Assembly: GCA_946494635.1 (NCBI GenBank)
Contig: CAMMCS010000015.1
Span: 1 to 18,272 of the forward strand
Length of the DNA stretch: 18,272 nucleotides
Direction: 5' to 3'
Origin: an uncultured Oscillibacter sp.
Lineage (GTDB): Bacteria; Bacillota; Clostridia; Oscillospirales; Oscillospiraceae
Notes under the pieces: model-generated
The model's database searches: none
What the model saw: only the letters and a program-made list of their open reading frames with translations
What the model was told of the DNA's origin: nothing
Made by a program: the position numbers and the translations under genes
In this document: piece by piece, positions 7,185 to 14,582 of the stretch
Layout of the letters: each line of letters starts with the position of its first letter
Numbering within the stretch: the first letter of the stretch is position 1

Positions 7185-8093
7185 ATGAAAAAAGTGATGT
7201 GGATGATCGGCCTGATGGCCCTGTTGGCGCTGACTGCCTGCGGCGGGCAGACGGAACCTGGCCGCGAGCCTGCGGCTTCCGCGCATCTGACAGAGACGGA
7301 TCCCGCTGCCGCCCAGCAGGCAGAGACAGCCGGATCCGACATGGCAGATCCGGCAGAGACGGCCCAGGCTCTGATGACGGAGTTTTTCGCCGATATTGGG
7401 AAGGATTACGAAGCTTTTTCCGGCCTCTATCGCAACACGCCGGAAGAGGCCATCCAAAGCGATTTCAATAGCGGGCTTTCTGTGGACACATACGACCAAA
7501 CGTGCTATATCCCGATCGTCTGGGAAGGCCCATACGCCTATGTGGACTGCGTCTATTACATCGTTGCGGGCAGCCATCCGAATACCCACATGGACAGCTG
7601 GCATTTCTCCATCCCCATGTCCTGGGCTGACGGGGCGTGGAAGATCGACTTCGGACAGGAGGCGGCAGATGCGCTCAACGCGCTGACCACGGATAACCCG
7701 GCGCTCTATCCCCAGGAGATGATGGCTGCTGCAGCGGATGGACGGAACTGCGCCGCCTTCAACGGCAATCTGATGTATCTGGACAACGGGGCGGTGTATC
7801 AGGGGTGCAGTCACTCCGAAGTGCGGTTTGCGTGGCAGGAGCCGGATGGCTCTGTGACTGCCGCTATTTGGCTGGCCAACGGTACCGGGGAAAACCTCCA
7901 CTATGACGCATATTCCCTCACCATCACGGACGAGAGCCTGGGAGAGGTCGTCAACGTCCGGAACCTGCCGCTGGATGTCACCCTGCGGGCGGGAACCGGC
8001 ACACTCCAGCTGGTGAGAATCCCGGCGGAGCAGGTTCAGACTGGGACGGCAGCATGGGGGGCGCAGAATTGCCATTTAAGCGTTTCCTGGTAA
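7185..8093 (+). CDS. Secreted lipoprotein of unknown function
   Basis: 302 residues with a typical lipoprotein signal peptide: MKK, hydrophobic core, lipobox LTAC with the acylated cysteine at residue 19. A disordered Ala/Glu/Thr-rich spacer (20-60) follows. Residues about 62-170 form an alpha-plus-beta region with many Trp and Tyr residues, perhaps NTF2-like. Residues about 195-285 look like a beta-sandwich of the SLAP/FxLYD kind (the pattern VTAAIWLANGT...LTITDE...GTLQLVRIPAEQV); both readings are tentative. The protein would be tethered on the outer face of the membrane. ATG at 7185 follows AAGGAGG. It precedes the sigma-factor gene on the same strand by about 250 bases, and that gene has its own promoter candidate, so they may be regulated together without being one operon. 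I do not recognise a named family. Confidence 0.8.
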   Translation: MKKVMWMIGLMALLALTACGGQTEPGREPAASAHLTETDPAAAQQAETAGSDMADPAETAQALMTEFFADIGKDYEAFSGLYRNTPEEAIQSDFNSGLSVDTYDQTCYIPIVWEGPYAYVDCVYYIVAGSHPNTHMDSWHFSIPMSWADGAWKIDFGQEAADALNALTTDNPALYPQEMMAAAADGRNCAAFNGNLMYLDNGAVYQGCSHSEVRFAWQEPDGSVTAAIWLANGTGENLHYDAYSLTITDESLGEVVNVRNLPLDVTLRAGTGTLQLVRIPAEQVQTGTAAWGAQNCHLSVSW

Positions 8094-8105
8094 AACAACC
8101 AGGAA
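8084..8105 (+). other. Small hairpin at the end of the lipoprotein gene
   Basis: TTCCTGG and CCAGGAA (7-bp stem, 8-base loop) span the stop codon. There is no T-run, so it is at most a weak terminator or an RNA-stabilising hairpin. Confidence 0.3.
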
Positions 8106-8129
8106 TCCCCGGAAAAGCCTGGATCGCAG

Positions 8130-8158
8130 TTGCAGACAGGAAAAGGAAGTTCTATAGT
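8130..8158 (+). promoter_or_regulatory. Promoter candidate for the sigma factor/membrane protein operon
   Basis: TTGCAG (8130-8135), a 17-base spacer, then TATAGT (8153-8158). The same TTGCAG -35 with 17-base spacing occurs before the parvulin gene. The roughly 180-base leader before the sigma gene contains an imperfect stem at about 8168-8203 and a Shine-Dalgarno/ATG pair at 8220-8237. Confidence 0.5.
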
Positions 8159-8234
8159 TTTAGAAAGGCCGGCTGCTTTGAGGCGCAAGGCAGCCTGCCG
8201 GTCAGGGCGCTTCCGGGCGGAAAAGGAGGGCACC

Positions 8235-8468
8235 ATGACATTTTACGCCTGGCTTCGGAGATGCCTTCTGCAGGAGGCCTCCCGGGAACCGCGGCGGCCC
8301 GATTTGATTCCCCGATTTGAGAAGAGGGAGGAAGGGAAAAATGACCAAAGAGGAATTTGTCCAATTGGTGCGGAGCAGTCAGGACGGAGACCAGGAGGCG
8401 ATGGGCCGCCTGATGGAGGAGATCCAGCCGTCAGTTCAGTACCAGTGCAGAAAGATCCTGGGCCATGA
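8235..8468 (+). CDS. Possible small ORF overlapping the start of the sigma-factor gene
   Basis: A 77-codon frame whose ATG at 8235 is preceded by a strong AAAAGGAGGG site. It starts MTFYAWLRRCLLQEA, an amphipathic helix-like opening, and is very basic. It overlaps the first 128 bases of the sigma-factor gene in another frame. The second half is rich in Gly, Arg and Pro, as expected for out-of-frame reading of a GC-rich gene, so only the first 30 or so codons could be meaningful. It might be a translated leader that couples to the sigma gene. It resembles no family I know and could be chance. Confidence 0.25.
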   Translation: MTFYAWLRRCLLQEASREPRRPDLIPRFEKREEGKNDQRGICPIGAEQSGRRPGGDGPPDGGDPAVSSVPVQKDPGP

Positions 8469-10086
8469 AGAGGATGCTGAGGACGCTATGCAGGAAATCC
8501 TGCTCCTGGTCTGCCAAAAGCTTGGCCAGCTTCAGGTGCCGGCGGCATTCTGGGGCTGGCTGAATCAGATGACGGCAAACCACTGCAAAAACGTGCTGGT
8601 GCGCAGCCATCCGGAACTGCAGTTCTGGGAGGACGAGGAGGGAAACAACCTTCTGGACGAGCTGGAGGACCCGGATGAACAGGCCGTCCCGGATCGGGTG
8701 ATCGATAATCAGGAGACCTGCCGCATGGTCTCGGAGCTGGTGGATCAGCTGCCTCCGGCCCAACGGATATGCGTCGTGATGCGTTACTACAATGAGATCC
8801 CGGTGAAGGAGATCGCCGCGGCCCTGGAGGTGCCGGAGAACACGGTGAAGAGCCGGCTGAACTACGCCCGGAAGGCCATAAAGGACGGCGTCCTGGGTTA
8901 TGAGGACCGTGGCATCAAGCTCTACGGCCTGTCCCCGCTGCCGTTCCTGGCCTATTTTCTCCACAGGGACGCGGAATCCGGCGGCATGAGCCGGGAGGCA
9001 GTCCAACATATCGTCGCGCAGGTGATCGCATCCGCCGGCGGAGCAGCGGATGCCGCCGGGGCAGCGGCAGGAGGAGCCGCCGCTGGAACAGCTGCGGCGG
9101 GCTCCGGCATCGCGGCCGGAGGGGGAACGGCGGCCGCAGCCGGCGGGACGATTGCCGCCGGAGGGGGATCTGCCGGCGCCGCAGCAGCTGCCGCAGCGGG
9201 CAAAACCGCCGGCATCGCCGCGAAAGCCGTCTCCCTGAAAGTGGCCGCCATTGCAGCGGCCGGAGCGCTGCTGGCCGGCGGCGCGGGAGGCTCTGTACTG
9301 ACCAGTCAGGTAGTCTCCGGCCGGGCTGAGGCGGAGATTGCCGCCGCCACCGAGCAGATCGACGCGGAGATCCAGGCTGGCATCGAGGCGGGCAAGCCGC
9401 AGACGACCGAGGATTTCAGCGCGCTTCTGGACGAGTACATAGCCCGAAGAGCGGCGGAGGAGGACAGCGCCTGGGTGGAGGGCCTTGTGAACAAGGCGAT
9501 TGCTCTTGCAAATGACCACGATTACGTCTGGGCGGACCGTCTGGTGGAGCTGGGATCGAGGTACTATCCGGAGGATCAGCGGCTTTTAAATGCGCAGGAG
9601 CAGATTGCTCAAATGCGGGGAGTCCCTCTGTTTGACAATTACAGCGAAGTTCATGGACTGATGATCCATCGGGAAGCGATTACGACCGCCGACGGCACCG
9701 TGCATGATTCCGGGAATACCTACAGGCTCACAGAGAGCGGAATAGCAGATGCAGATGACGATATCAGCGTGGATCTGAACGGCCGCTATACCACCTTGAC
9801 GGGCTCCACCGGGGTCTTGGCATACACCAATGGAAGCGAAACCGTGCGCTTCACGATCTGGGGAGACGGTCAGATCCTCTATCAGCGGGACTATACTGGG
9901 ATCGGCCATGGCCAGCTTGCGGCAGAGGATTATGCTACGGAAGCGATTCGTCTTGATGTTTCCGGGGTGGATCTCCTGACAATTGGTTTTTACGGGCTCA
10001 ATGATTCCACGGAACAGCTCTTTGGAATGGGGTACGGGAATACGACAATTATGGATCTCGCCCTGATTGACTTTGAGGTGAAATAG
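8341..10086 (+). CDS. ECF-like sigma-70 factor with C-terminal membrane segment and NPCBM-like extracellular domain
   Basis: 581 residues. The N-terminal third is a sigma-70 family factor: region 2 at about 25-88 (core-binding segment GHEEDAEDAMQEILLLV) and region 4 at about 127-182 (LPPAQRICVVMRYY, helix-turn-helix VKEIAAALEVPENTVKSRL). Then come KLYGLSPLPFLAYFL (193-207), a segment rich in Ala and Gly (about 230-297), a membrane segment (about 299-319), a helical region (325-425) and a beta-rich domain (about 431-581). The last has the NPCBM/NEW2 pattern: YRLTESGI, VDLNGRYTTLTGSTGV, FTIWGDGQILYQ, IRLDVSGVDLLTIGFY. It would thus be a membrane-tethered sigma factor with an outward carbohydrate-binding-like domain. 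ATG at 8341 is chosen because GGGAGGAAGGG lies just upstream; a TTG eight codons earlier lacks a site. No anti-sigma gene is adjacent, and the next gene follows after 35 bases. Confidence 0.88.
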   Translation: MTKEEFVQLVRSSQDGDQEAMGRLMEEIQPSVQYQCRKILGHEEDAEDAMQEILLLVCQKLGQLQVPAAFWGWLNQMTANHCKNVLVRSHPELQFWEDEEGNNLLDELEDPDEQAVPDRVIDNQETCRMVSELVDQLPPAQRICVVMRYYNEIPVKEIAAALEVPENTVKSRLNYARKAIKDGVLGYEDRGIKLYGLSPLPFLAYFLHRDAESGGMSREAVQHIVAQVIASAGGAADAAGAAAGGAAAGTAAAGSGIAAGGGTAAAAGGTIAAGGGSAGAAAAAAAGKTAGIAAKAVSLKVAAIAAAGALLAGGAGGSVLTSQVVSGRAEAEIAAATEQIDAEIQAGIEAGKPQTTEDFSALLDEYIARRAAEEDSAWVEGLVNKAIALANDHDYVWADRLVELGSRYYPEDQRLLNAQEQIAQMRGVPLFDNYSEVHGLMIHREAITTADGTVHDSGNTYRLTESGIADADDDISVDLNGRYTTLTGSTGVLAYTNGSETVRFTIWGDGQILYQRDYTGIGHGQLAAEDYATEAIRLDVSGVDLLTIGFYGLNDSTEQLFGMGYGNTTIMDLALIDFEVK

Positions 10087-10121
10087 GGCTCGGGCTTCAA
10101 CCTGAGCAGGAGGGGAATATT

Positions 10122-11858
10122 ATGGGAAAGACCAGAAAACGTCCGGCCCGGCGCTGGGTGGCCGTTCTGACGGCGCTGCTGGCGGCCGCAATGCTGTCTG
10201 CCCCCGCTCTGGCACTGGAGGCCAGGGACGGGGAGCTGACGATCCAGGCCGCGGAGATTGTGGAGAACGGAGAGGGGAAGGCCATCACGCTGGCCTTTGA
10301 CAACCAGTCAGGGCGCACGGTACAGCTGGGCTGGGGCGGGGACTGCACGCTTTCTGTCACAACGTCGGAGGGGACATACTCCCTCAGGATCAGCGGGATC
10401 ACGGCTGCCGGCCCCATCCGGATTATGAGCGGAACCAGCACCCAGACCTTTGCGGTATCGCCCTGCCCCGGAGAGGTGGAGCAGATCGCCCTGGCAGGCC
10501 TGCGGGCCCTGGAACCAGGCAGCCGGCTGCCGGATTATCAGCTGAACGAGGCCGTCATCTACCAGGCGGACGAGCCGGATGGGTACATCTGGGACATTGA
10601 CGCCGCAGCGGAGCAGGAGGCGGCGGAAGCGGACGCCTGGCAGGAGCAGTGGGAATCCATGCACCAAGCCGTCCAGGACATCCAGGACGAAGCGGAGGAT
10701 CGGCTGGACGCCGCGGCCGGACAGGCGCAGGGCAGACAGAATGAGGCGGTCCAAGACCAGATGGACGACTTTGGAGCCGGCATCCTGGAGATGCAGGGCC
10801 ACATCTTGAAAGGCGTTGAATTGGGCTCGATTTTTGCCGGCCTCATCATTCTCATCGTTGTCTGCTCCATTGGGTGGAACCTGCTCAATCCCAATTCCAC
10901 CGTCCGGAGAAAGATGCGCCTGGAACGCCTTGCGGTCAAGCGCCAGCTGGAAGAGGAAGAACGCTATGCCTCCGGCAAAAGACGGGCCGGATCCGCGGGA
11001 CAGGCGCCGCCGACAGAGAACGCCGCAGCCCTGCTGCGGCAGAACCAGGAACAGCTGGAGCGATATTGGAAGCGGTATTGCGGCCGGACGGACGAGGCGC
11101 GAAGCCAGCCTGATGATATCAGCATCGCAGAGGAGGCCCAGGGGATTGCCCGGAACCTGCTGACCGTGATGGTGCGGGGGATCTGGCTCTCCCGCACAGG
11201 GACCCTGCCGCAGGAACAAGGCGAGGAAAACCGGCTGGAGGCGCAGATCAACCGCCTGGCGGACAATGGATACATTACGCCCAGAAGCCGCGGAAATTAT
11301 CATAAGATCCGTAAAATCTGCAACGCGGGCGCCCATGCGGAATGGACCGCGGCCAGCCCGGAGGAGCTGTTCCGGCTGGTGTCTCTGGAAGTCATACTCT
11401 GCGTCATGTCATACAACAGGTTCCTGAGCGGCAGATGCCGGGATTATCTGAGCGGAAAGCTTCCGGAGGAAGAGATGCGGCGAATGGATGACACCGCCCT
11501 CTGGCAGTTCGTCCGGGAGATGCTGGAGGGGATTGACATGGAAGGCCTGTTTGGAGGAGGCGCCCATGCAGGCCGCGAAGGGACCTCCGGGGCAGGGACC
11601 GGCCGGCAGGACTGGTGGTTCCTGCAGTGGGATCAGGAGGAATTTCAGCGGCAGATGCAGCTGTTCCAGCAGGAGGTGCTCCGCACCCAGCAGGAGGAGA
11701 TCCAGCGGCAGAGCTGGCAGGCCCAGCAGCAGGCGGCGCAGCAGGCGCAGCTGTTCCAGCAGGGACAGATCGATCATTTTAACTGGCAGAGCGCGAATAC
11801 GATCCCTGACGGCGGGTTTGTCCCGCCCCCGCTGCCCCCGCCAACGGATCCCCTCTGA
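10122..11858 (+). CDS. Single-pass membrane protein with extracellular beta domain and cytoplasmic DUF4145/HEPN-like domain
   Basis: 578 residues. Signal peptide (about 1-33, ending ALALEA), an extracytoplasmic beta-rich domain (about 35-150), an acidic helical stalk (160-228), a membrane segment (about 233-255), then a basic coiled coil (260-285). A helical domain at about 335-435 has the DUF4145 arrangement: helices AQGIARNLLTVMVRGIWL, LEAQINRLADNGYI, then IRKICNAGAHAEW, corresponding to the family's R-x-x-G-N-x-x-x-H turn. DUF4145 is a HEPN-superfamily domain found in defence and signalling proteins. The C-terminal 80 residues are Gln-rich and end in a Pro-rich tail. ATG at 10122 follows CAGGAGGGG. 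It is the last gene after the sigma factor and is probably co-transcribed. The topology links an outside domain to a cytoplasmic one; the function is unknown. Confidence 0.82.
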   Translation: MGKTRKRPARRWVAVLTALLAAAMLSAPALALEARDGELTIQAAEIVENGEGKAITLAFDNQSGRTVQLGWGGDCTLSVTTSEGTYSLRISGITAAGPIRIMSGTSTQTFAVSPCPGEVEQIALAGLRALEPGSRLPDYQLNEAVIYQADEPDGYIWDIDAAAEQEAAEADAWQEQWESMHQAVQDIQDEAEDRLDAAAGQAQGRQNEAVQDQMDDFGAGILEMQGHILKGVELGSIFAGLIILIVVCSIGWNLLNPNSTVRRKMRLERLAVKRQLEEEERYASGKRRAGSAGQAPPTENAAALLRQNQEQLERYWKRYCGRTDEARSQPDDISIAEEAQGIARNLLTVMVRGIWLSRTGTLPQEQGEENRLEAQINRLADNGYITPRSRGNYHKIRKICNAGAHAEWTAASPEELFRLVSLEVILCVMSYNRFLSGRCRDYLSGKLPEEEMRRMDDTALWQFVREMLEGIDMEGLFGGGAHAGREGTSGAGTGRQDWWFLQWDQEEFQRQMQLFQQEVLRTQQEEIQRQSWQAQQQAAQQAQLFQQGQIDHFNWQSANTIPDGGFVPPPLPPPTDPL

Positions 11859-11967
11859 CTCCGCAGACAGTTTCCGGCGCCCAGACGTGGCAGGGCGGTT
11901 CGGGATGCTGCGGAGAGGACGCTGCCCCCGCGACAGGCGGGCCAAGATTTTTCGGCAATTTGCGTTG

Positions 11968-11996
11968 AAGCGCCAGCGGCTCAGCCGCTGGCGCTT
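11968..11996. terminator. Palindromic terminator between convergent genes
   Basis: AAGCGCCAGCGGC (11968-11980) and GCCGCTGGCGCTT (11984-11996) pair perfectly around the loop TCA. That loop is the TGA stop codon of the minus-strand sulfatase gene. T-runs are short on both sides, so termination efficiency is uncertain. Confidence 0.6.
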
Positions 11997-14011
11997 TCGT
12001 ATGCGGAGAGGGGCGGCGCGGAAACATCCGGGAGAAGATGGCGGCAGGTATATGGCCCGCCGGCGGGCGGGGTCCCTGCCGGGGAATTCATGTCCGCCGT
12101 GATGTATTGGCCGCCATAGATGGCGTCATAGATGACGGATTCCCGGAGCTTCAGCAGCTCCATGGCCTCCGGCGGAAGGCCGGCCTCCTCGGGGCTGACA
12201 CTGGCCCGGCCCGCCCCGTCCACAAAGTAAAAGCTGGTGTGGGTGAGGCAGACCTCGGCACATTTCTCCATCAGTCCCCAATAGCGGGACACCGGCTGGC
12301 CGGTCAGCTCCAGCAGGTCGGGGCCGATGGCGGTGACACTGCTGTCCCGGCGGGTTCCCGCCTGACCGTTCAGCAGGGCAGCGTCGTTGGCCCAGATCAG
12401 ATAGTCAGTGGAGTAGAGGTCGTTGAACTCATCCGGCACCCAGTTATAGGTCCAGGTCCCTGGGCAAAGGCCCAGCTTCGTATAGATCGTCTCTCCGTCC
12501 GGCAGGGTCAGATTGGGACGGTGATCGCCAAAGAACACTACGATGGTGGGCGCTTCCACCTCCCGCAGCGCGTCTGTCAGCTCCCCCAGGGCCTCATCGG
12601 CCCGCATGATCCCCTCCACTGCCGCCCGCAGCACATCTGTCTCGTCCGGAGCCAGCCCCTCCGCAGAGACCGTGGTCTGGCAGGTATTGCCGAACTTTTC
12701 CGCGTTGTAGGGCTGGTGGTTTTCCATGGAGATTCCGTAGAGGACCGCGCGCTGTCCCTGGCGGTTGATCTCCTCCAGCTCGTGCAGCAGGGCCTGGCAG
12801 AAATAGCTGTCCTGCATGTAGTAGGTGTCGGGAACATGCCGCTCCCACGGAAGCCCCAGGGCCTGCAGGTCATCGGCGAACATCAGCTTGCCGAAGCCCA
12901 TCAGGGGGTAGTTGACAGTGCGGTTATACAGCTCGTCTGTATAGGCGTGCAGCATTTCCCCCTGATAGCCGCCGGCGTTGGTATACTGCTCCGCAAGGGA
13001 GTCGAACGCATCGTAGACGCCGCCGGGCATGGAGCATATGTCCGTTCCTGTCGGCAGATCCGTGCTGCGGATGCCTGTCAGCATGGAGATTTCGATGTTG
13101 CCTGTGCCATACCCCAGGTGGTGGGAGTGGAACCTGCCGCTGATCCCCTCTTCTTCCAGGGCGTGGAAGTTCTGCACCGGGTCTTCCCCATAGGTGACGC
13201 CCGGCAGGCGGGTGGGATCGAAAAACGCCTCGGACAGGAGGAAGATGATATTGGGACTGCGCGCGGGAGCCTCAGGTGCGCTGTCAGCCAGCAGCTGGTC
13301 GATCCGGCTGAGGACCTGCTGCATGTATGGCTCGCCATAGCCCTCCGCAGGGGGCTGCTCCTGGAGAAAGGCGTCCCGCCACAGGCTCAGGGTCAGGCCG
13401 AGCTGCTGGTGATTGACGGCGGCATCCAGCTGCGTGGTGAACTCCAGCCCAAAGCGGCCGCCGATGCTCCGGGCGCTGGCGGGAGTGAGCAGCAGGACGG
13501 CCGCTGCCAGACCGAGCCCCAGAGCCAGGAAACGGACCCGGCAGTTCAGCGCCGTCAGCCGGCGGGTCAGCCCCAGCAGCGCCACACAGAGGGCCAGTCC
13601 CGCTGCGGCGCAAAAAAAATCCAGCGGAGGCGTCAGATCGCCTGCCAGCCCCGCCACGGCGCCCAGCTGGTCCGCCATGCTGAAATCGGCCAGCGTCAAA
13701 GGGGCCCCGTTGATGCTGATTTTGAAGAAGTCGATGAGAGACAGGAGCAGCCCCAGCAGGCTGATCAGTGCCCCGCCGACCCAGAGCCGGCCGGTCAGCA
13801 AAGCCGGCAGCGACACTGCCAGGGCGTAAAACAGCCCGGTCAGGAGAAGGCTGGCCGGGTGCTGTGCGGCCCAGTCCCATACACCTGGCAGCGTTCCGGT
13901 GGCGATCCACTGTATGGCCGCTGTGATTGCAAGCCCCATGCAAAGCGCCTCAGCCACAAAGCAGAGCAGGCGGAAGCACTCTGCGCAAAGCGGGTTCCAT
14001 CGCGTGTTCAA
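11981..14011 (-). CDS. LTA synthase family/sulfatase-fold membrane phosphoglycerol transferase
   Basis: 676 residues. Four to five membrane segments occupy about residues 1-180, followed by an extracytoplasmic alkaline-phosphatase/sulfatase-fold domain. Landmarks are NIIFLLSEAFFDP (metal-binding Glu near 261), GYGTGNIEISML (the position of the nucleophilic Thr, about 303), SMENHQPYN (His near 432) and FFGDHRPN (Asp-His near 496-497). These match LtaS and clostridial relatives, which move glycerol-phosphate from phosphatidylglycerol to polymers or glycolipids outside the cell; the acceptor here is unknown. I choose TTG at 14011: GGAGGG lies eight bases upstream. The longer open frame begins eight codons earlier at another TTG upstream of that site. 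The stop codon sits in the loop of the downstream terminator. No operon partner is present. Confidence 0.88.
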   Translation of the reverse strand: MNTRWNPLCAECFRLLCFVAEALCMGLAITAAIQWIATGTLPGVWDWAAQHPASLLLTGLFYALAVSLPALLTGRLWVGGALISLLGLLLSLIDFFKISINGAPLTLADFSMADQLGAVAGLAGDLTPPLDFFCAAAGLALCVALLGLTRRLTALNCRVRFLALGLGLAAAVLLLTPASARSIGGRFGLEFTTQLDAAVNHQQLGLTLSLWRDAFLQEQPPAEGYGEPYMQQVLSRIDQLLADSAPEAPARSPNIIFLLSEAFFDPTRLPGVTYGEDPVQNFHALEEEGISGRFHSHHLGYGTGNIEISMLTGIRSTDLPTGTDICSMPGGVYDAFDSLAEQYTNAGGYQGEMLHAYTDELYNRTVNYPLMGFGKLMFADDLQALGLPWERHVPDTYYMQDSYFCQALLHELEEINRQGQRAVLYGISMENHQPYNAEKFGNTCQTTVSAEGLAPDETDVLRAAVEGIMRADEALGELTDALREVEAPTIVVFFGDHRPNLTLPDGETIYTKLGLCPGTWTYNWVPDEFNDLYSTDYLIWANDAALLNGQAGTRRDSSVTAIGPDLLELTGQPVSRYWGLMEKCAEVCLTHTSFYFVDGAGRASVSPEEAGLPPEAMELLKLRESVIYDAIYGGQYITADMNSPAGTPPAGGPYTCRHLLPDVSAPPLSAYESASG

Positions 14012-14098
14012 GACAAATTCCCTCCAGATTCTCAAAATTTGTGGCGTCCCGCATGTTTGGCACGGCCTGGAGGGGCGTCCGGCAAAACAGAAAACCGC

Positions 14099-14124
14099 CC
14101 TGAAGCGTAAAAGGGCGTTTCAGG
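14099..14124. other. Leader hairpin upstream of the sulfatase gene
   Basis: CCTGAAGCG (14099-14107) pairs with CGTTTCAGG (14116-14124), nine pairs including one G-T, with loop TAAAAGGG. On the minus strand it precedes GCGGTTTTCTGTTTTG, so it resembles an imperfect terminator about 90 bases ahead of the sulfatase start. It could be an attenuator, or it could terminate something entering from the right. Confidence 0.35.
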
Positions 14125-14166
14125 ATGAGTTTCGCGCTCCCTGTCCGTTGACAATGCCAAACGGCT

Positions 14167-14483
14167 ATGGACTACTTTGTAATCGGACAGCGGATGCGAG
14201 AATTCAGGAGGGCGCAAAATTTATCTCAGGGACAGCTGACGGAACAGGTCTGGATATCCGTTACCCATATGAGCCATATTGAGACCGGGAATACCAGACT
14301 GAGCCTCCGGTTCTGGCGGAGCTGGCATCGGCCCTGGAGGCCTGCACGGATGGGCTGCTGTTTGACAGGGATCTGTGACAGAGCGGGGGGCCCTATATAC
14401 AGCGGGCATGCTCCGCACAGCAGATGAAAATTCTGCTTGATATTCTGGAGGCGGCCGAGACTTCACTGGACAAGTATACATAA
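14167..14483 (+). pseudogene. Frameshifted XRE-family helix-turn-helix regulator
   Basis: The frame from ATG 14167 gives a canonical small XRE regulator opening: MDYFVIGQRMREFRRAQNLS, then SVTHMSHIETGNTRLSL. Near 14307-14310 the match breaks. One base appears deleted, and the next frame resumes with PPVLAELASALEACTDGLLFDRDL, exactly the expected continuation. That frame meets TGA at about 14377-14379, then continues in the same frame with a plausible C-terminus (QQMKILLDILEAAETSLDKYT) to TAA at 14481-14483. So the gene carries a frameshift and an in-frame stop. A Gly-to-Trp change in the HTH turn and lack of a Shine-Dalgarno before the ATG also suggest decay. A sequencing error could explain the frameshift but not the stop as well. 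Confidence 0.78.
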
Positions 14484-14519
14484 AACCGGAGCCGCGGCAG
14501 TGGGAGGCGCTGCACACAA

Positions 14520-14553
14520 AAAGGCTGAAGGGCCATTCTGCCCTTCAGCCTTT
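14520..14553. terminator. Bidirectional terminator downstream of sepF
   Basis: AAAGGCTGAAGGG (14520-14532) and CCCTTCAGCCTTT (14541-14553) form a 13-bp stem with an 8-base loop. On the minus strand it ends in a T-run of five or more, serving sepF. On the plus strand it would end transcription from the XRE relic. Confidence 0.85.
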
Positions 14554-14582
14554 CAAAGCATATGCGCGCTGCGCCTGCCGGC

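Noticed and set aside
9040..9240. GC-rich repeat inside the sigma gene as a mobile or satellite repeat
   Set aside because: The codons encode an Ala/Gly-rich linker in frame with no exact repeat unit; low complexity at the protein level explains it.
12038..14110. 690-codon plus-strand frame across the sulfatase gene
   Set aside because: Shadow of the minus-strand gene, which has clear active-site motifs; the plus-strand translation has no domain pattern.
14300..14315. Programmed frameshift in the XRE gene
   Set aside because: No slippery heptamer or downstream structure is apparent, and a later in-frame stop makes plain decay more likely.
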